Source: Pollutimonas sp963712655
GTDB taxonomy: Bacteria > Pseudomonadota > Gammaproteobacteria > Burkholderiales > Burkholderiaceae_B
DNA: 64,000 nt
Direction of reading: 5' to 3'
Assembly: GCA_963712655.1 (NCBI GenBank)
Contig: CAVQIT010000008.1
Span: forward strand, 1,612,001 to 1,676,000
In this document: positions 36,827 to 45,516 of the stretch, one piece after another
Position numbering within the stretch: position 1 is the first letter of the stretch
How the letters are laid out: each line of letters opens with the position of its first letter
Translations under genes and position numbers: made by a program
Notes under the pieces: model-generated
Database searches by the model: none
The model's input: only the letters and a program-made list of their open reading frames with translations
Told to the model about the DNA's origin: nothing

Positions 36827-37615
36827 GTGAACGCGTCAGACACGGGCTTGCCTGCGATTGTTGGGTTGTTGCTTTTTCTGGCGATGGCAGGCCCTTGCCT
36901 GGCGGCGCCGCAAACGGGCGCAGCGACAGCCGTTACGCCGCATCGTCAGGCCGCACCCGCATCCGCCCCCGCCGGCCTGGATGCCCATGCCACGGGCATT
37001 TTCCTGAATGCCGAGGGCGATGTGCTGACCGCGCGCCATGCCGTTCGGGATTGCAAGGCCGTGTACGTGATCAAAGACGCCCGAGTTGTCCTGGCCAGCG
37101 TTCGGGCAATCAGTCCAGACCACGACTTGGCGGTGTTAAGCACTGAACTTAAACCTTATCTTAGCGCCACGTTTCCTACCGACATGCAGGCCCAGAACAA
37201 AAGCCAGGGCGTGTTTGCCCAAGGCTACACCGTCGTGCAGCGCATGCCCAATCGGGCCAGTGTGGTGTTTAACGGCCTGTTGGAGCCGGACAAGGGCGAG
37301 CTGTCGCTCTTGTCGCCTGTGCAGCCCGGGGCCAGCGGCAGTCCGGTGCTAAGCGGCGGTCTTGTGCTGGGCGTGGTGGTCGAGCGGGTGGCTCTCGGCC
37401 GGATGCCGTCGGGCAGTACAGCGTTAAGCCAGATGAGCAGGGGCGCGGACGTGCACGGCGCCAGCCGTGTCAAGGCGGTTTCAGCGGAGGATGTGAAGGA
37501 TTTCCTGAATGCGAACGACATTGCCTACAACGAAAGCGATGAACCTCAATTGGGCCGGATGCAGGCGCAGGCGCCGCGCGCGGCGACCTTGTCGGTGGGT
37601 GTGATTTGCGGTTGA
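36827..37615 (+). CDS. secreted trypsin-like serine protease
   Basis: A protein of about 262 residues with a signal sequence (LPAIVGLLLFLAMAGPCLA) and a chymotrypsin-fold protease domain. The triad is visible as TARHAV (His), DHDLAV (Asp) and PGASGSPV (Ser). No PDZ domain follows, so it is not a full DegP. No ATG precedes the signal peptide; I prefer GTG at 36827, with TTG at 36791 as the alternative. A TonB-like gene follows 58 bp downstream and may be partnered with it. Confidence 0.82.
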   Translation: MNASDTGLPAIVGLLLFLAMAGPCLAAPQTGAATAVTPHRQAAPASAPAGLDAHATGIFLNAEGDVLTARHAVRDCKAVYVIKDARVVLASVRAISPDHDLAVLSTELKPYLSATFPTDMQAQNKSQGVFAQGYTVVQRMPNRASVVFNGLLEPDKGELSLLSPVQPGASGSPVLSGGLVLGVVVERVALGRMPSGSTALSQMSRGADVHGASRVKAVSAEDVKDFLNANDIAYNESDEPQLGRMQAQAPRAATLSVGVICG

Positions 37616-37673
37616 TACCAAGCCGGCGCATGGCGTCGGACTTTTTGACGAATAATTTTAAGGACACAGGTTT

Positions 37674-38168
37674 ATGTTGACATCGAAGACACCCGCTACC
37701 ACGGCCGGCGCTGCGCAGCCGGAATCGGCGACGCCGCAACGAAAGTCGTGGCTGCGCCGGGCGCGCAACGCGGTTGCCGGTTTGCTGGGCGTTGGCCTTG
37801 TGACGACGGCGTCGGTCGCGGCCGCGCAGGCGAACGTTCCGCAACACTGGATCGCTTACGCACAACTGGCCGGCGGCCAGCTCCAGGGCTGGCTGGGCGA
37901 TGAAACCAATGAGTCGGCTGTGCGTCTGCAGGAATGGGGGCACAAACGCCTGAGCGGTTCCGGCGCGGCGGTTGATAATTCGATCGTCGTGCGGCTATGG
38001 GTAAATGCCGGCGGCCGGGTAGAGCGCGCCGAATTCACGTCCTTGGGCGACGCCCAGGCCGATGCCGATCTGCGCCGCGTGTTGACGGCGCAACCCATTT
38101 CCGAGCCGCCGCCCAAAGACATGCCGCAACCTCTGGTGCTGGGTGTGAAGATAGATGCGGGGGCGTAA
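37674..38168 (+). CDS. TonB C-terminal-like periplasmic protein
   Basis: A 164-residue protein with a cytoplasmic basic N-terminus, one helix or long signal (AVAGLLGVGLVTTASVAAAQA) and a C-terminal region similar to the TonB C-terminal domain (VVRLWVNAGGRVERAEF ... ALKI-type end). It lacks the long Pro-rich arm of true TonB. Together with the preceding protease it may form a small envelope system; no exbB or exbD is nearby. Confidence 0.75.
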   Translation: MLTSKTPATTAGAAQPESATPQRKSWLRRARNAVAGLLGVGLVTTASVAAAQANVPQHWIAYAQLAGGQLQGWLGDETNESAVRLQEWGHKRLSGSGAAVDNSIVVRLWVNAGGRVERAEFTSLGDAQADADLRRVLTAQPISEPPPKDMPQPLVLGVKIDAGA

Positions 38169-38243
38169 GGAAGTTCTACTGATGATGTTTATTTCAATGG
38201 CACCAAAGCGTCAAGGAGAGTGCGCCTTGCATGTGCATGGGCA

Positions 38244-39272
38244 TCAGGAGCGTGGTTTCTTGTCAATCTGCTTTATCACTTTGTCGAAATCACTTTCGAA
38301 CAGACGATCCTGCACAATGCGGTACTTCTCGAATTCGCTTTCGGCGTGAGTTTTGGCAAGGGAAGCGGAAATTTTGCCGTTGTTCTGAAGAATGGAGCGT
38401 TCATCAAACTCCAGGAACTTGTCCAGGCGGGTTGCCCAGTCTTCCATGGTCATGGGGATTTTTCGGCGGGCGCGATCTTCGGCCAATTCAAGATAGGCGT
38501 TGACGATGCGCCCCAGGGATTCCAGTTCTTCCTTGCTTAGGTAGTTCTTGGCAACGGCCACGTCAGTTTTCAGGATTTTCCCCTCCGGGGCGTTGGCCCA
38601 GGTGCTCATTCCCATGTTCTGTTGCTGGCTGTCGGCACGTTGCTGGATCAGTTCGGCGGCAGTGTGGCCATGAATCGCGTAGTGCAGCTTGTTTTGCACC
38701 TTGGCGAAGAAGCTCTTGGTGGTTGGGGCATCCTTGTTGTAATCGACGCTGGTGGAATAGATATCGGTGACTTTTTGGTAGAAGCGCCGTTCGCTCAGGC
38801 GAATTTCCCGGATTTCGGCCAGCAGGCGCTCGAAATAGTCTTCGCCAAGAAAGCCGCCATTCTCCATGCGCTGCTTGTCGAGCACATAGCCTTTGATCGC
38901 GAATTCACGCAGCACCTGCGTCGCCCATTGGCGGAACTGGGTGGCGCGCACTGAGCTGACTCGGTAGCCGACGGAGATGATGGCGTCCAGGTTGTAGAAC
39001 TGGGTCAGGTAGTTCTTGCCGTCATTGGCAGTTATCCGGAATTTCCGGATAACTGAATTTTGTTCCAACTCATTGGCATCGAAGATGTTTTTTAGATGCT
39101 CACTGATCGTTCGTACATCCACGGCAAACAGCTCGGCCATCAGCTTTTGCGAAAGCCAGACGGTTTCGTCCTCGTAGCGGGCTTCTATGCTCTGTTCGCC
39201 AGCTTGACCTGTGAAGATCAGGAATTCTGCTGTGCTGTTGCGGATCAGCCTTGTGCTTGCACTGTCAGTCAC
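38244..39272 (-). CDS. RhuM family protein
   Basis: A 342-residue cytoplasmic protein of the RhuM (virulence protein) family. It has an N-terminal DNA-binding-like part (ARYEDETVWLSQKLMAELFA, VDVRTISEHLKNIF) and a conserved central block (GYRVSSVRATQFRQWATQVL). GTG at 39272 is preferred because AGGGG lies nine bases before it; an upstream ATG gives 27 more residues. RhuM genes often lie in mobile or pathogenicity islands. The function is unknown. Confidence 0.87.
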   Translation of the reverse strand: MTDSASTRLIRNSTAEFLIFTGQAGEQSIEARYEDETVWLSQKLMAELFAVDVRTISEHLKNIFDANELEQNSVIRKFRITANDGKNYLTQFYNLDAIISVGYRVSSVRATQFRQWATQVLREFAIKGYVLDKQRMENGGFLGEDYFERLLAEIREIRLSERRFYQKVTDIYSTSVDYNKDAPTTKSFFAKVQNKLHYAIHGHTAAELIQQRADSQQQNMGMSTWANAPEGKILKTDVAVAKNYLSKEELESLGRIVNAYLELAEDRARRKIPMTMEDWATRLDKFLEFDERSILQNNGKISASLAKTHAESEFEKYRIVQDRLFESDFDKVIKQIDKKPRS

Positions 39273-39518
39273 GATTCTATTCCCCTTAGATTGGCTATTA
39301 TTGCCCGGCAGTCTGTTTTTCCAACGATAGTCGAGCCTGTCGTCAGCATACAATGACAGGCCTATGAAAAACCGATATCTGGACGCACTGAAAGCCTGCG
39401 TAAAATACTATCATCGCCACAAGACTCATGGCATTGATGGCCGATTACACGGTAATTCATGAAATGGTCAAACGGCTGGAGTAGGGTGGGCGGCCTACCC
39501 GTTGAGCCACCACCATTC

Positions 39519-40682
39519 ATGAGCCGCCTACTTTCCACCCGCGCCCTTCATTCCCATGCCGTTCTTGCTGTCGTCTGGTTGATGCTGGCATTGCTTATAT
39601 CCCCGGCTGCCCATGCACGCCAGGGGCAGTCGGTGCAAGCCTTGCGCTTTATCGGCGAGCAACGGATTCCGCACAAGCACACCTTTCAGCAAACCAAAGT
39701 GGGCGGGCTCTCGGGAATAGACTACGATGCCGCGACAGATACCTGGATTCTGGCCAGTGACGACAGTTCCAGTTTTGATGCGGCGCGCTTTTACACGGCC
39801 AGGCTGGCTTACGATGCGCACTCCTTTGCCTCGGTGGCGCTGACTGCCGTGACGCCCTTTCTGCGGCAGAATGGCAAACCCTATTCCAGCCGTTGGGCCT
39901 TGGGCGAGATTGCCGACGTGGAGGCTATCCGGTTTGACCCTGCCGACGGCAGCATCTGGTACACCAGCGAGGGCGATCGCGTACGGGAATCGAGTCCGTT
40001 CATACGGCATGCATTGCGCACCGGAGAATTCATTGGGGACTTGGCTGTGCCACCAATGTTCGCCATGCGGCGCAACCAGAGTGCGGGGCCGCGCAACAAC
40101 CATACGTTTGAAGGCCTGGCCTTTGCGCGGGACGGGCAGTCGCTATGGGTGGCGATGGAGGCTCCCCTGTGGCAGGACGGTGATGTGCCGACGCCCTCGG
40201 TGGGCGCCATGGCGCGGATCACCCAATATAGTCGCGGCGGCAAGGTGCTTAGGCAGGTGGCGTATCCCGTCGATGCCATTCCGATGGCGCCTGCCAGCGG
40301 CAAATTCGCCGATAACGGTGTCACAGAGATACTGGCGGTCGATGATGAACGGTTCTTGATTGTGGAGCGCTCGGCGGTGCAAAACGCCGCCGGCCAGTAC
40401 AGCAATTTTATTCGCCTCTACGAAATCGATACCTCCAGCGCTACGGACATAAGCGGCCTGGAGTCGCTGGCGGGGGCCGGTTTTCAGCCGGTGGCCAAGC
40501 GGCTGGTGCTCGACCTGACTACCCTTGGCCTGCCTAAACTGGACAATATCGAAGGCATGGCGTGGGGGCCCAGGCTTGCCAACGGGCATGACAGCCTGGT
40601 GCTGGTGTCGGACGATAACTTCAACGCCACTCAGGTCACACAGTTTCTGGCGTTCGAGGTGGTTTTGCAGAAGTCGCGATGA
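39519..40682 (+). CDS. esterase-like phytase family protein
   Basis: A 387-residue secreted protein with a signal peptide ending SPAAHA and a beta-propeller region typical of the 'esterase-like activity of phytase' family (GGLSGIDYDAATDTWILASD, FEGLAFARDGQSLWVAME, LDNIEGMAWGP). The ATG at 39519 starts the signal; the frame reaches 39459. It probably acts on a phosphorylated substrate in the periplasm, but no member of this branch is well characterised. Confidence 0.88.
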   Translation: MSRLLSTRALHSHAVLAVVWLMLALLISPAAHARQGQSVQALRFIGEQRIPHKHTFQQTKVGGLSGIDYDAATDTWILASDDSSSFDAARFYTARLAYDAHSFASVALTAVTPFLRQNGKPYSSRWALGEIADVEAIRFDPADGSIWYTSEGDRVRESSPFIRHALRTGEFIGDLAVPPMFAMRRNQSAGPRNNHTFEGLAFARDGQSLWVAMEAPLWQDGDVPTPSVGAMARITQYSRGGKVLRQVAYPVDAIPMAPASGKFADNGVTEILAVDDERFLIVERSAVQNAAGQYSNFIRLYEIDTSSATDISGLESLAGAGFQPVAKRLVLDLTTLGLPKLDNIEGMAWGPRLANGHDSLVLVSDDNFNATQVTQFLAFEVVLQKSR

Positions 40683-40849
40683 GGAGTGCCGTGGCTATTT
40701 GTCGGCCTGATAATCGATAGCCATCAAGAAGGTATTGAGCAGGCGCCAGGCATGAAATTTAGTTGAAAAGGCTATTTATAAAAACCTAATTATTTCCGCT
40801 TGGTGCCCACCTACAATGCTTGTCAAACCAATTATTAACGGAGACAAGC

Positions 40850-41827
40850 ATGCCAGGATTGAGATTCTGTGTGAAGACACTGCTCGCCGTCACTTTAGGT
40901 GTGACGGTCGGCACGGCACCAGTACAGGCAGCAGATTATCCCACCCGCGCAGTACGTCTTGTCGTGCCATTTGCCGCCGCCGGCGCGGCGGATATTCTGG
41001 CTCGGGCAGTGGCTGGAACACTAACGGAAAAACTCGGCCAGACCTTTGTCGTGGAAAATCAAGCGGGCGCCAGCGGCAATATCGGCGCGCGCGCCGTGGC
41101 CAAGGCGGCACCGGATGGCTACACGCTGCTGTTCACGACCACGAACCTGACCATGAACCCCGCAATCGACAAATCGCTGCCGTATGATCCCGTGCGCGAC
41201 TTCTCGCCGGTCACGATGGTGGCTTTCGCACCGATGATCCTGGTCAAGTCTCCCAAAGTCCAGATGGATACCATTCCGAAACTGGTCGCGGATATCCAGT
41301 CACATCCATCGACCTACTTTTTTTCGAGCAGCGGCGTGGGCGGTGCGCCCCATCTGGCTGGCGAACTGTTCCGCCTTGCTGAAAACCTGAAGGTTACACA
41401 CGTCCCGTATAACGGCGCGGCGCCGGCGTTGAATGACGTAGCATCGGGCGAGGTGCAGTATTCCTTTACCACTTATGTATCGGCGCAGGCATTTTTGCAA
41501 GGCAATCGCGTGATACCCATGGCAGTGACCAGCGCGAACCGGCTGGCGTCCTTGCCCAACATTCCGACCTTCAAAGAGGCCGGGATAGACGGCATGGAAA
41601 TCGGCACCATGTTTGGCGTGTTCGCACCCGCCAACACGCCGCCGCAAGTGGTCCAGACTATCTATCAAACTCTGGCCGATGCTGGACGGACGCCGGAATT
41701 CAAAAAGCTGATCAATAGCCTGGGGGCGGAAATCGTCCTGAACCAGCCGGCAGCCTACGCCTCCTACATCAAGTCCGATGTGCAGAAGTGGAAGAACCTC
41801 CTGGCCAAGATCGGCACGGTCAATTAG
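40850..41827 (+). CDS. Bug/TctC family periplasmic receptor
   Basis: A 325-residue Bug receptor with a signal peptide ending APVQA and the mature start YPTRAVRLVVPFAAAGAAD, then ENQAGASGNIGARAVAKA and VPYNGAAPALNDV. The ATG at 40850 follows CGGAGAC. It is the first gene of a pair with an alpha/beta-hydrolase-fold protein 19 bp downstream, suggesting uptake and processing of the same compound. Confidence 0.94.
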   Translation: MPGLRFCVKTLLAVTLGVTVGTAPVQAADYPTRAVRLVVPFAAAGAADILARAVAGTLTEKLGQTFVVENQAGASGNIGARAVAKAAPDGYTLLFTTTNLTMNPAIDKSLPYDPVRDFSPVTMVAFAPMILVKSPKVQMDTIPKLVADIQSHPSTYFFSSSGVGGAPHLAGELFRLAENLKVTHVPYNGAAPALNDVASGEVQYSFTTYVSAQAFLQGNRVIPMAVTSANRLASLPNIPTFKEAGIDGMEIGTMFGVFAPANTPPQVVQTIYQTLADAGRTPEFKKLINSLGAEIVLNQPAAYASYIKSDVQKWKNLLAKIGTVN

Positions 41828-41846
41828 AAAAGGCGGAACTTCTTTT

Positions 41847-42698
41847 ATGCGTCAATTCGTCAACACCAAGCTTGGCCAAATGCATGTGCGGGTGGAAGGC
41901 TCCGGACCTCCATTGCTTTTACTGGGCGCGGCGGGACGATCGTCGCGCATATTCAGCGCGCTGATTCCGCTGCTGGCCGATCGCTATCAAGTGTTTGCGC
42001 CGGATATCTTCGGCAATGGCGATTCCGATGCGCTGGCAAGCGGAGCGAGCATCACCGCCATAGCCGGATGCATGACAGAGCTATTCGATGCGCATAACAT
42101 CCAGCGGGCACATGTTTATGGCTATCACACGGGCAACAAAATAGGGACTGCGCTGGCGGCCAATTGGCCCGCGCGCGTAGACAAATTGATTCTTGCTGGG
42201 CAGAGCCACTCGCTTATCGCGTCCAACGAGGAGCGTAATCGCATCATAGGCGGGCGCACCCGGGAGTATTTCGAAGCGGCAGGTTCGGCGGATGCGACAG
42301 CCAGGGCGATGTCCGCGTGGGCGACTTTGCAACGCCGCGTGGGCGCGCTGTGGTGGCCGGATACGCTCTTTTCTGATTCTGGCGATCGGCTGCAAGCGCT
42401 GGCCCAGGCGCGCACGCTGGTGATGGACGAGCTGCAATCCTTCGACAGCACCAGCGCTCTTTATGAAATCAACTTCGCATACGATTTGATGACGGATCTT
42501 TGCCGAATCAAAGCGCCCACCCTTATTCTGGAAGTGGCCACGCCGGATGAAGATAGCAAGATCGGTCGTCAAGGAGAGAAAATGGCCGGGTATATTGGTG
42601 CTGCGACGGTTCAAGTCTTGCACGCAAGTGGTTTTCGTCTAACGCTGGAAGACAAGGCGGCTGAACTGGCGAAGATGTTGCGGGATTTTTTTGGTTGA
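41847..42698 (+). CDS. alpha/beta hydrolase fold protein with altered nucleophile
   Basis: A 283-residue alpha/beta-hydrolase. The fold is clear (LLLLGAAGRSSRIFSALIPL, FAPDIFGNGDSD), but the nucleophile elbow reads GYHTGN, with His where Ser, Cys or Asp is expected, and the usual late catalytic His region reads ASGFRLTLED without an obvious His. Such variants exist in some branches and may not be hydrolases. The ATG at 41847 follows AGGCGG. It is coupled to the Bug receptor gene. Confidence 0.85.
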   Translation: MRQFVNTKLGQMHVRVEGSGPPLLLLGAAGRSSRIFSALIPLLADRYQVFAPDIFGNGDSDALASGASITAIAGCMTELFDAHNIQRAHVYGYHTGNKIGTALAANWPARVDKLILAGQSHSLIASNEERNRIIGGRTREYFEAAGSADATARAMSAWATLQRRVGALWWPDTLFSDSGDRLQALAQARTLVMDELQSFDSTSALYEINFAYDLMTDLCRIKAPTLILEVATPDEDSKIGRQGEKMAGYIGAATVQVLHASGFRLTLEDKAAELAKMLRDFFG

Positions 42699-42885
42699 GC
42701 GAGGCGGGACGGTTGGCTTCACCCAAGCCATGAAGAAATCCTAGTGCTTGCGGGGGGCCGTTTGCACGAAAGAGGCTGCCGGGGTTTCGGCTGGGCGTTC
42801 CAGGCGCCAGGCAAGGGCATCGTGCTATAACGATGACACGACCATCCGCGGGGTTTTCCACGCCGCGCCGTATCGGAATCCTGCC

Positions 42886-43890
42886 ATGCCTGACATTGTG
42901 CAACTCCGTCCCGAAGGCCTGTATTGCCCGTCCGGGCGCTTCTACATCGACCCCTGGCGGCCCGTGCCCACTGCGGTTCTGACCCACGGCCATGGCGACC
43001 ACGCCCGCGCGGGAATGGGCTGCTACCACACCAGCGCCGACGGCCTGCCCATCCTGCAATGGCGGCTGGGCGACCAGGACTACCGCGTTCATGACTATGG
43101 CCAGCCCTTTGCGCTCGGGAATGCCCGCGTCAGTCTGCATCCCGCCGGCCATGTCCTCGGTTCGGCCCAGGTCCGTATCGAGGCCGAGGGCCAGGTCTGG
43201 GTTGTCTCCGGCGATTACAAACGCCAGCCGGATCCCACCTGTGCCCCCTTCGAAGTCGTTTCCTGCGACACCTTCATCACCGAAGCCACCTTCGGCCTGC
43301 CGATCTACCGCTGGCCGGCTACTGTCGAAGTGGCTCGCGATATCGTGCAATGGCGCGATCAGTGCGCCGTGCGCGGCGAAGCCGCCATTCTCTATTGCTA
43401 TGCGCTGGGCAAGTCACAGCGCCTGTTGGCCGAACTAAAGCCATACATCGATCGTCCAGTCTACCTGCACGGCGCCATCGCCGCCGGGGTGGATGTGTAC
43501 CGGCGAGCGGGCATAGACATGGCCGCCACCCGTCTGGTGATCGATGCGGACGGCGCCGCGTCGGCATCGGGTATAGGGTTTGCTGGGGAACTCATCATGG
43601 CGCCGCCCTCGGCTGCGGGCAGCCCTTGGCTGCGCCGGTTCCGCAAGGCGCAGCAGGGCTTTGCATCGGGCTGGATGCGGTTGCGAGGCAACCGGCGCCG
43701 CCGCAACATGGATCGCGGTTTCATCGTATCCGATCATGCCGATTGGCCGGATCTGCTGCGCACGATACGCGAAACCGGAGCGCGCCGGGTGATCGCCACC
43801 CACGGCGACACCGATGCGCTGGTGCGCACTTTGAACGAGGCCGGGGTGGCCGCCGAAACGCTGGCCACTCAGTATGGCGAGGATGACTAA
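42886..43890 (+). CDS. ligase-associated DNA exonuclease
   Basis: A 334-residue metallo-beta-lactamase/beta-CASP nuclease. The metal motif is LTHGHGDHARAG, and the protein begins QLRPEGLYCPSGRFYIDPWR, typical of the exonuclease found beside LigB/LigD-type ligases. I chose the ATG at 42886; the frame is open to 42748 without homology. It is the first of four tightly linked genes and probably trims DNA or RNA ends before ligation. Confidence 0.94.
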   Translation: MPDIVQLRPEGLYCPSGRFYIDPWRPVPTAVLTHGHGDHARAGMGCYHTSADGLPILQWRLGDQDYRVHDYGQPFALGNARVSLHPAGHVLGSAQVRIEAEGQVWVVSGDYKRQPDPTCAPFEVVSCDTFITEATFGLPIYRWPATVEVARDIVQWRDQCAVRGEAAILYCYALGKSQRLLAELKPYIDRPVYLHGAIAAGVDVYRRAGIDMAATRLVIDADGAASASGIGFAGELIMAPPSAAGSPWLRRFRKAQQGFASGWMRLRGNRRRRNMDRGFIVSDHADWPDLLRTIRETGARRVIATHGDTDALVRTLNEAGVAAETLATQYGEDD

Positions 43891-43911
43891 ACCCGGCAGA
43901 CGGATCCAAGT

Positions 43912-45516
43912 ATGAAACGATTCGCGGCGCTGTACCAGGAACTGGACCGTAGCACCGCCACCTTGGACAAGCGCGCGGCGCTGGTGGCGTACTTCCGCGA
44001 TGCGCCGCCGCGCGATGCCGTGTGGGCGCTGTATCTGTTGGCGGGCGGAAAAATTACCAGCGCGCGTCGCAAGATCGCAGGTGTGGCCGAACTGCGAGCC
44101 TGGGTCGCCGAGGCATCCGGCATCGCCCCTTGGCTAGTCGATGCCAGCTACGATCAGGTGGGCGATCTGGCCGAAACCCTGGCGCTGCTGGTGACCGATC
44201 CGGAGCAGCCTGCGCCGGAGCGCGGCGTGGCCGACTGGATCGAGGAGGTCCTGCTGCCGGTCGCCAATCGCGATGTAGCGGAGCGTCGCGAGGTCATCGT
44301 CACGGCCTGGCTGGGTCTGCCATTCAACGAGCGGCTGGTCTTCAACAAATTGCTGACCGGCGCGCTGCGCGTCGGGGTGTCGCAACGCATGGTACAGCAG
44401 GCCTTGGCGGAGATGTCGGGCGTGCCGATCGCGCGGATTGCCCAGCGCATGCTGGGGGCCTGGCTGCCCAGTCCGGCATTCCTGCGTGACCTGCTCAGCA
44501 TGGAAGCGCTGCCTAGCGACCGCCAGCAGCCCTATCCCTTCTTTCTGGCCTCGCCGCTGGAAGTCGATCCAGCCAGCCTTGGCGCTATCTCGGACTGGCT
44601 GGTTGAATGGAAGTGGGACGGCATTCGGACACAGTTGATCCGGCGCCATGGCGAGGTGGCCCTGTGGTCGCGGGGCGAAGAGCGCCTGGATGGACGTTTT
44701 CCGGAAATCGAGGCTGCCGCGGCGGCATTGGACGTGGATTGCGTGCTGGATGGCGAACTGCTGGCCTGGCGGGACGATGCTCCCGGACCGATGCCGTTCG
44801 CAGCCTTGCAGACGCGGATCCAGCGGCTCAAGCCCGGGCCCAAGTGGCTGGCCGAAGCGCCGGTGCGGATGCTGGCCTACGACCTGCTGGAATTGAACGG
44901 TGCGGACTTGCGCGAGCAGCCGCAAGCTGAGCGCCGTGGCAAGTTGGAAGCGCTGCTGCAACGGCATCCCGACCCGCGCCTTGTTCTGTCGCCTATCGTC
45001 ACGCCCGGTAGTTGGGAAGCGGCCGCAGCGTTGCGCGAGCAGTCTCGCGAGCGGGGCGTGGAGGGCTTCATGCTCAAGCGCAGCAGCGCCGCCTACCAGA
45101 GCGGCCGGCGGCGCGGCGATTGGTGGAAGTGGAAGATCGACCCGCTGACCATCGATGCTGTACTGCTGTATGCGCAGTCCGGCCACGGCCGCCGCAGCAC
45201 GCTCTATACCGACTACACCTTCGGCCTGTGGCAGGGCGATGTGCTGGTGCCCGTAGCCAAGGCCTATTCGGGTCTGAACGATAGTGAAATCCTGGCGCTG
45301 GACCGCTGGCTGCGCGCCCACACGCTGGAACGCTTCGGTCCCGTCCGTTCGGTGGAGCCGGTCCAGGTATTCGAGCTGGCTTTCGAAGGCGTCAATCTGT
45401 CCAAGCGCCACAAGTCTGGCGTGGCGCTGCGTTTTCCGCGCATTCTGCGCTGGCGGCAAGACAAGCCGGCCGCGGAGGCGGACCAGCTTGACACGCTCAA
45501 GGCGTTGGCGCGATGA
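43912..45516 (+). CDS. ATP-dependent DNA ligase
   Basis: A 534-residue ATP-dependent ligase with an N-terminal DNA-binding domain (about 1-200), an adenylation domain with the nucleotidyl Lys in EWKWDGIR (about residue 234), and a C-terminal OB domain with the late motif WWKWKIDPLTIDAVLL. This is the bacterial type linked to an exonuclease and Lhr helicase, not the NAD-dependent LigA. The stop overlaps the helicase start (ATGA). Confidence 0.96.
   Translation: MKRFAALYQELDRSTATLDKRAALVAYFRDAPPRDAVWALYLLAGGKITSARRKIAGVAELRAWVAEASGIAPWLVDASYDQVGDLAETLALLVTDPEQPAPERGVADWIEEVLLPVANRDVAERREVIVTAWLGLPFNERLVFNKLLTGALRVGVSQRMVQQALAEMSGVPIARIAQRMLGAWLPSPAFLRDLLSMEALPSDRQQPYPFFLASPLEVDPASLGAISDWLVEWKWDGIRTQLIRRHGEVALWSRGEERLDGRFPEIEAAAAALDVDCVLDGELLAWRDDAPGPMPFAALQTRIQRLKPGPKWLAEAPVRMLAYDLLELNGADLREQPQAERRGKLEALLQRHPDPRLVLSPIVTPGSWEAAAALREQSRERGVEGFMLKRSSAAYQSGRRRGDWWKWKIDPLTIDAVLLYAQSGHGRRSTLYTDYTFGLWQGDVLVPVAKAYSGLNDSEILALDRWLRAHTLERFGPVRSVEPVQVFELAFEGVNLSKRHKSGVALRFPRILRWRQDKPAAEADQLDTLKALAR

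Noticed and set aside
39428..39484. Very short frame after the RhuM gene
   Set aside because: Only 18 residues, no homology recognised.
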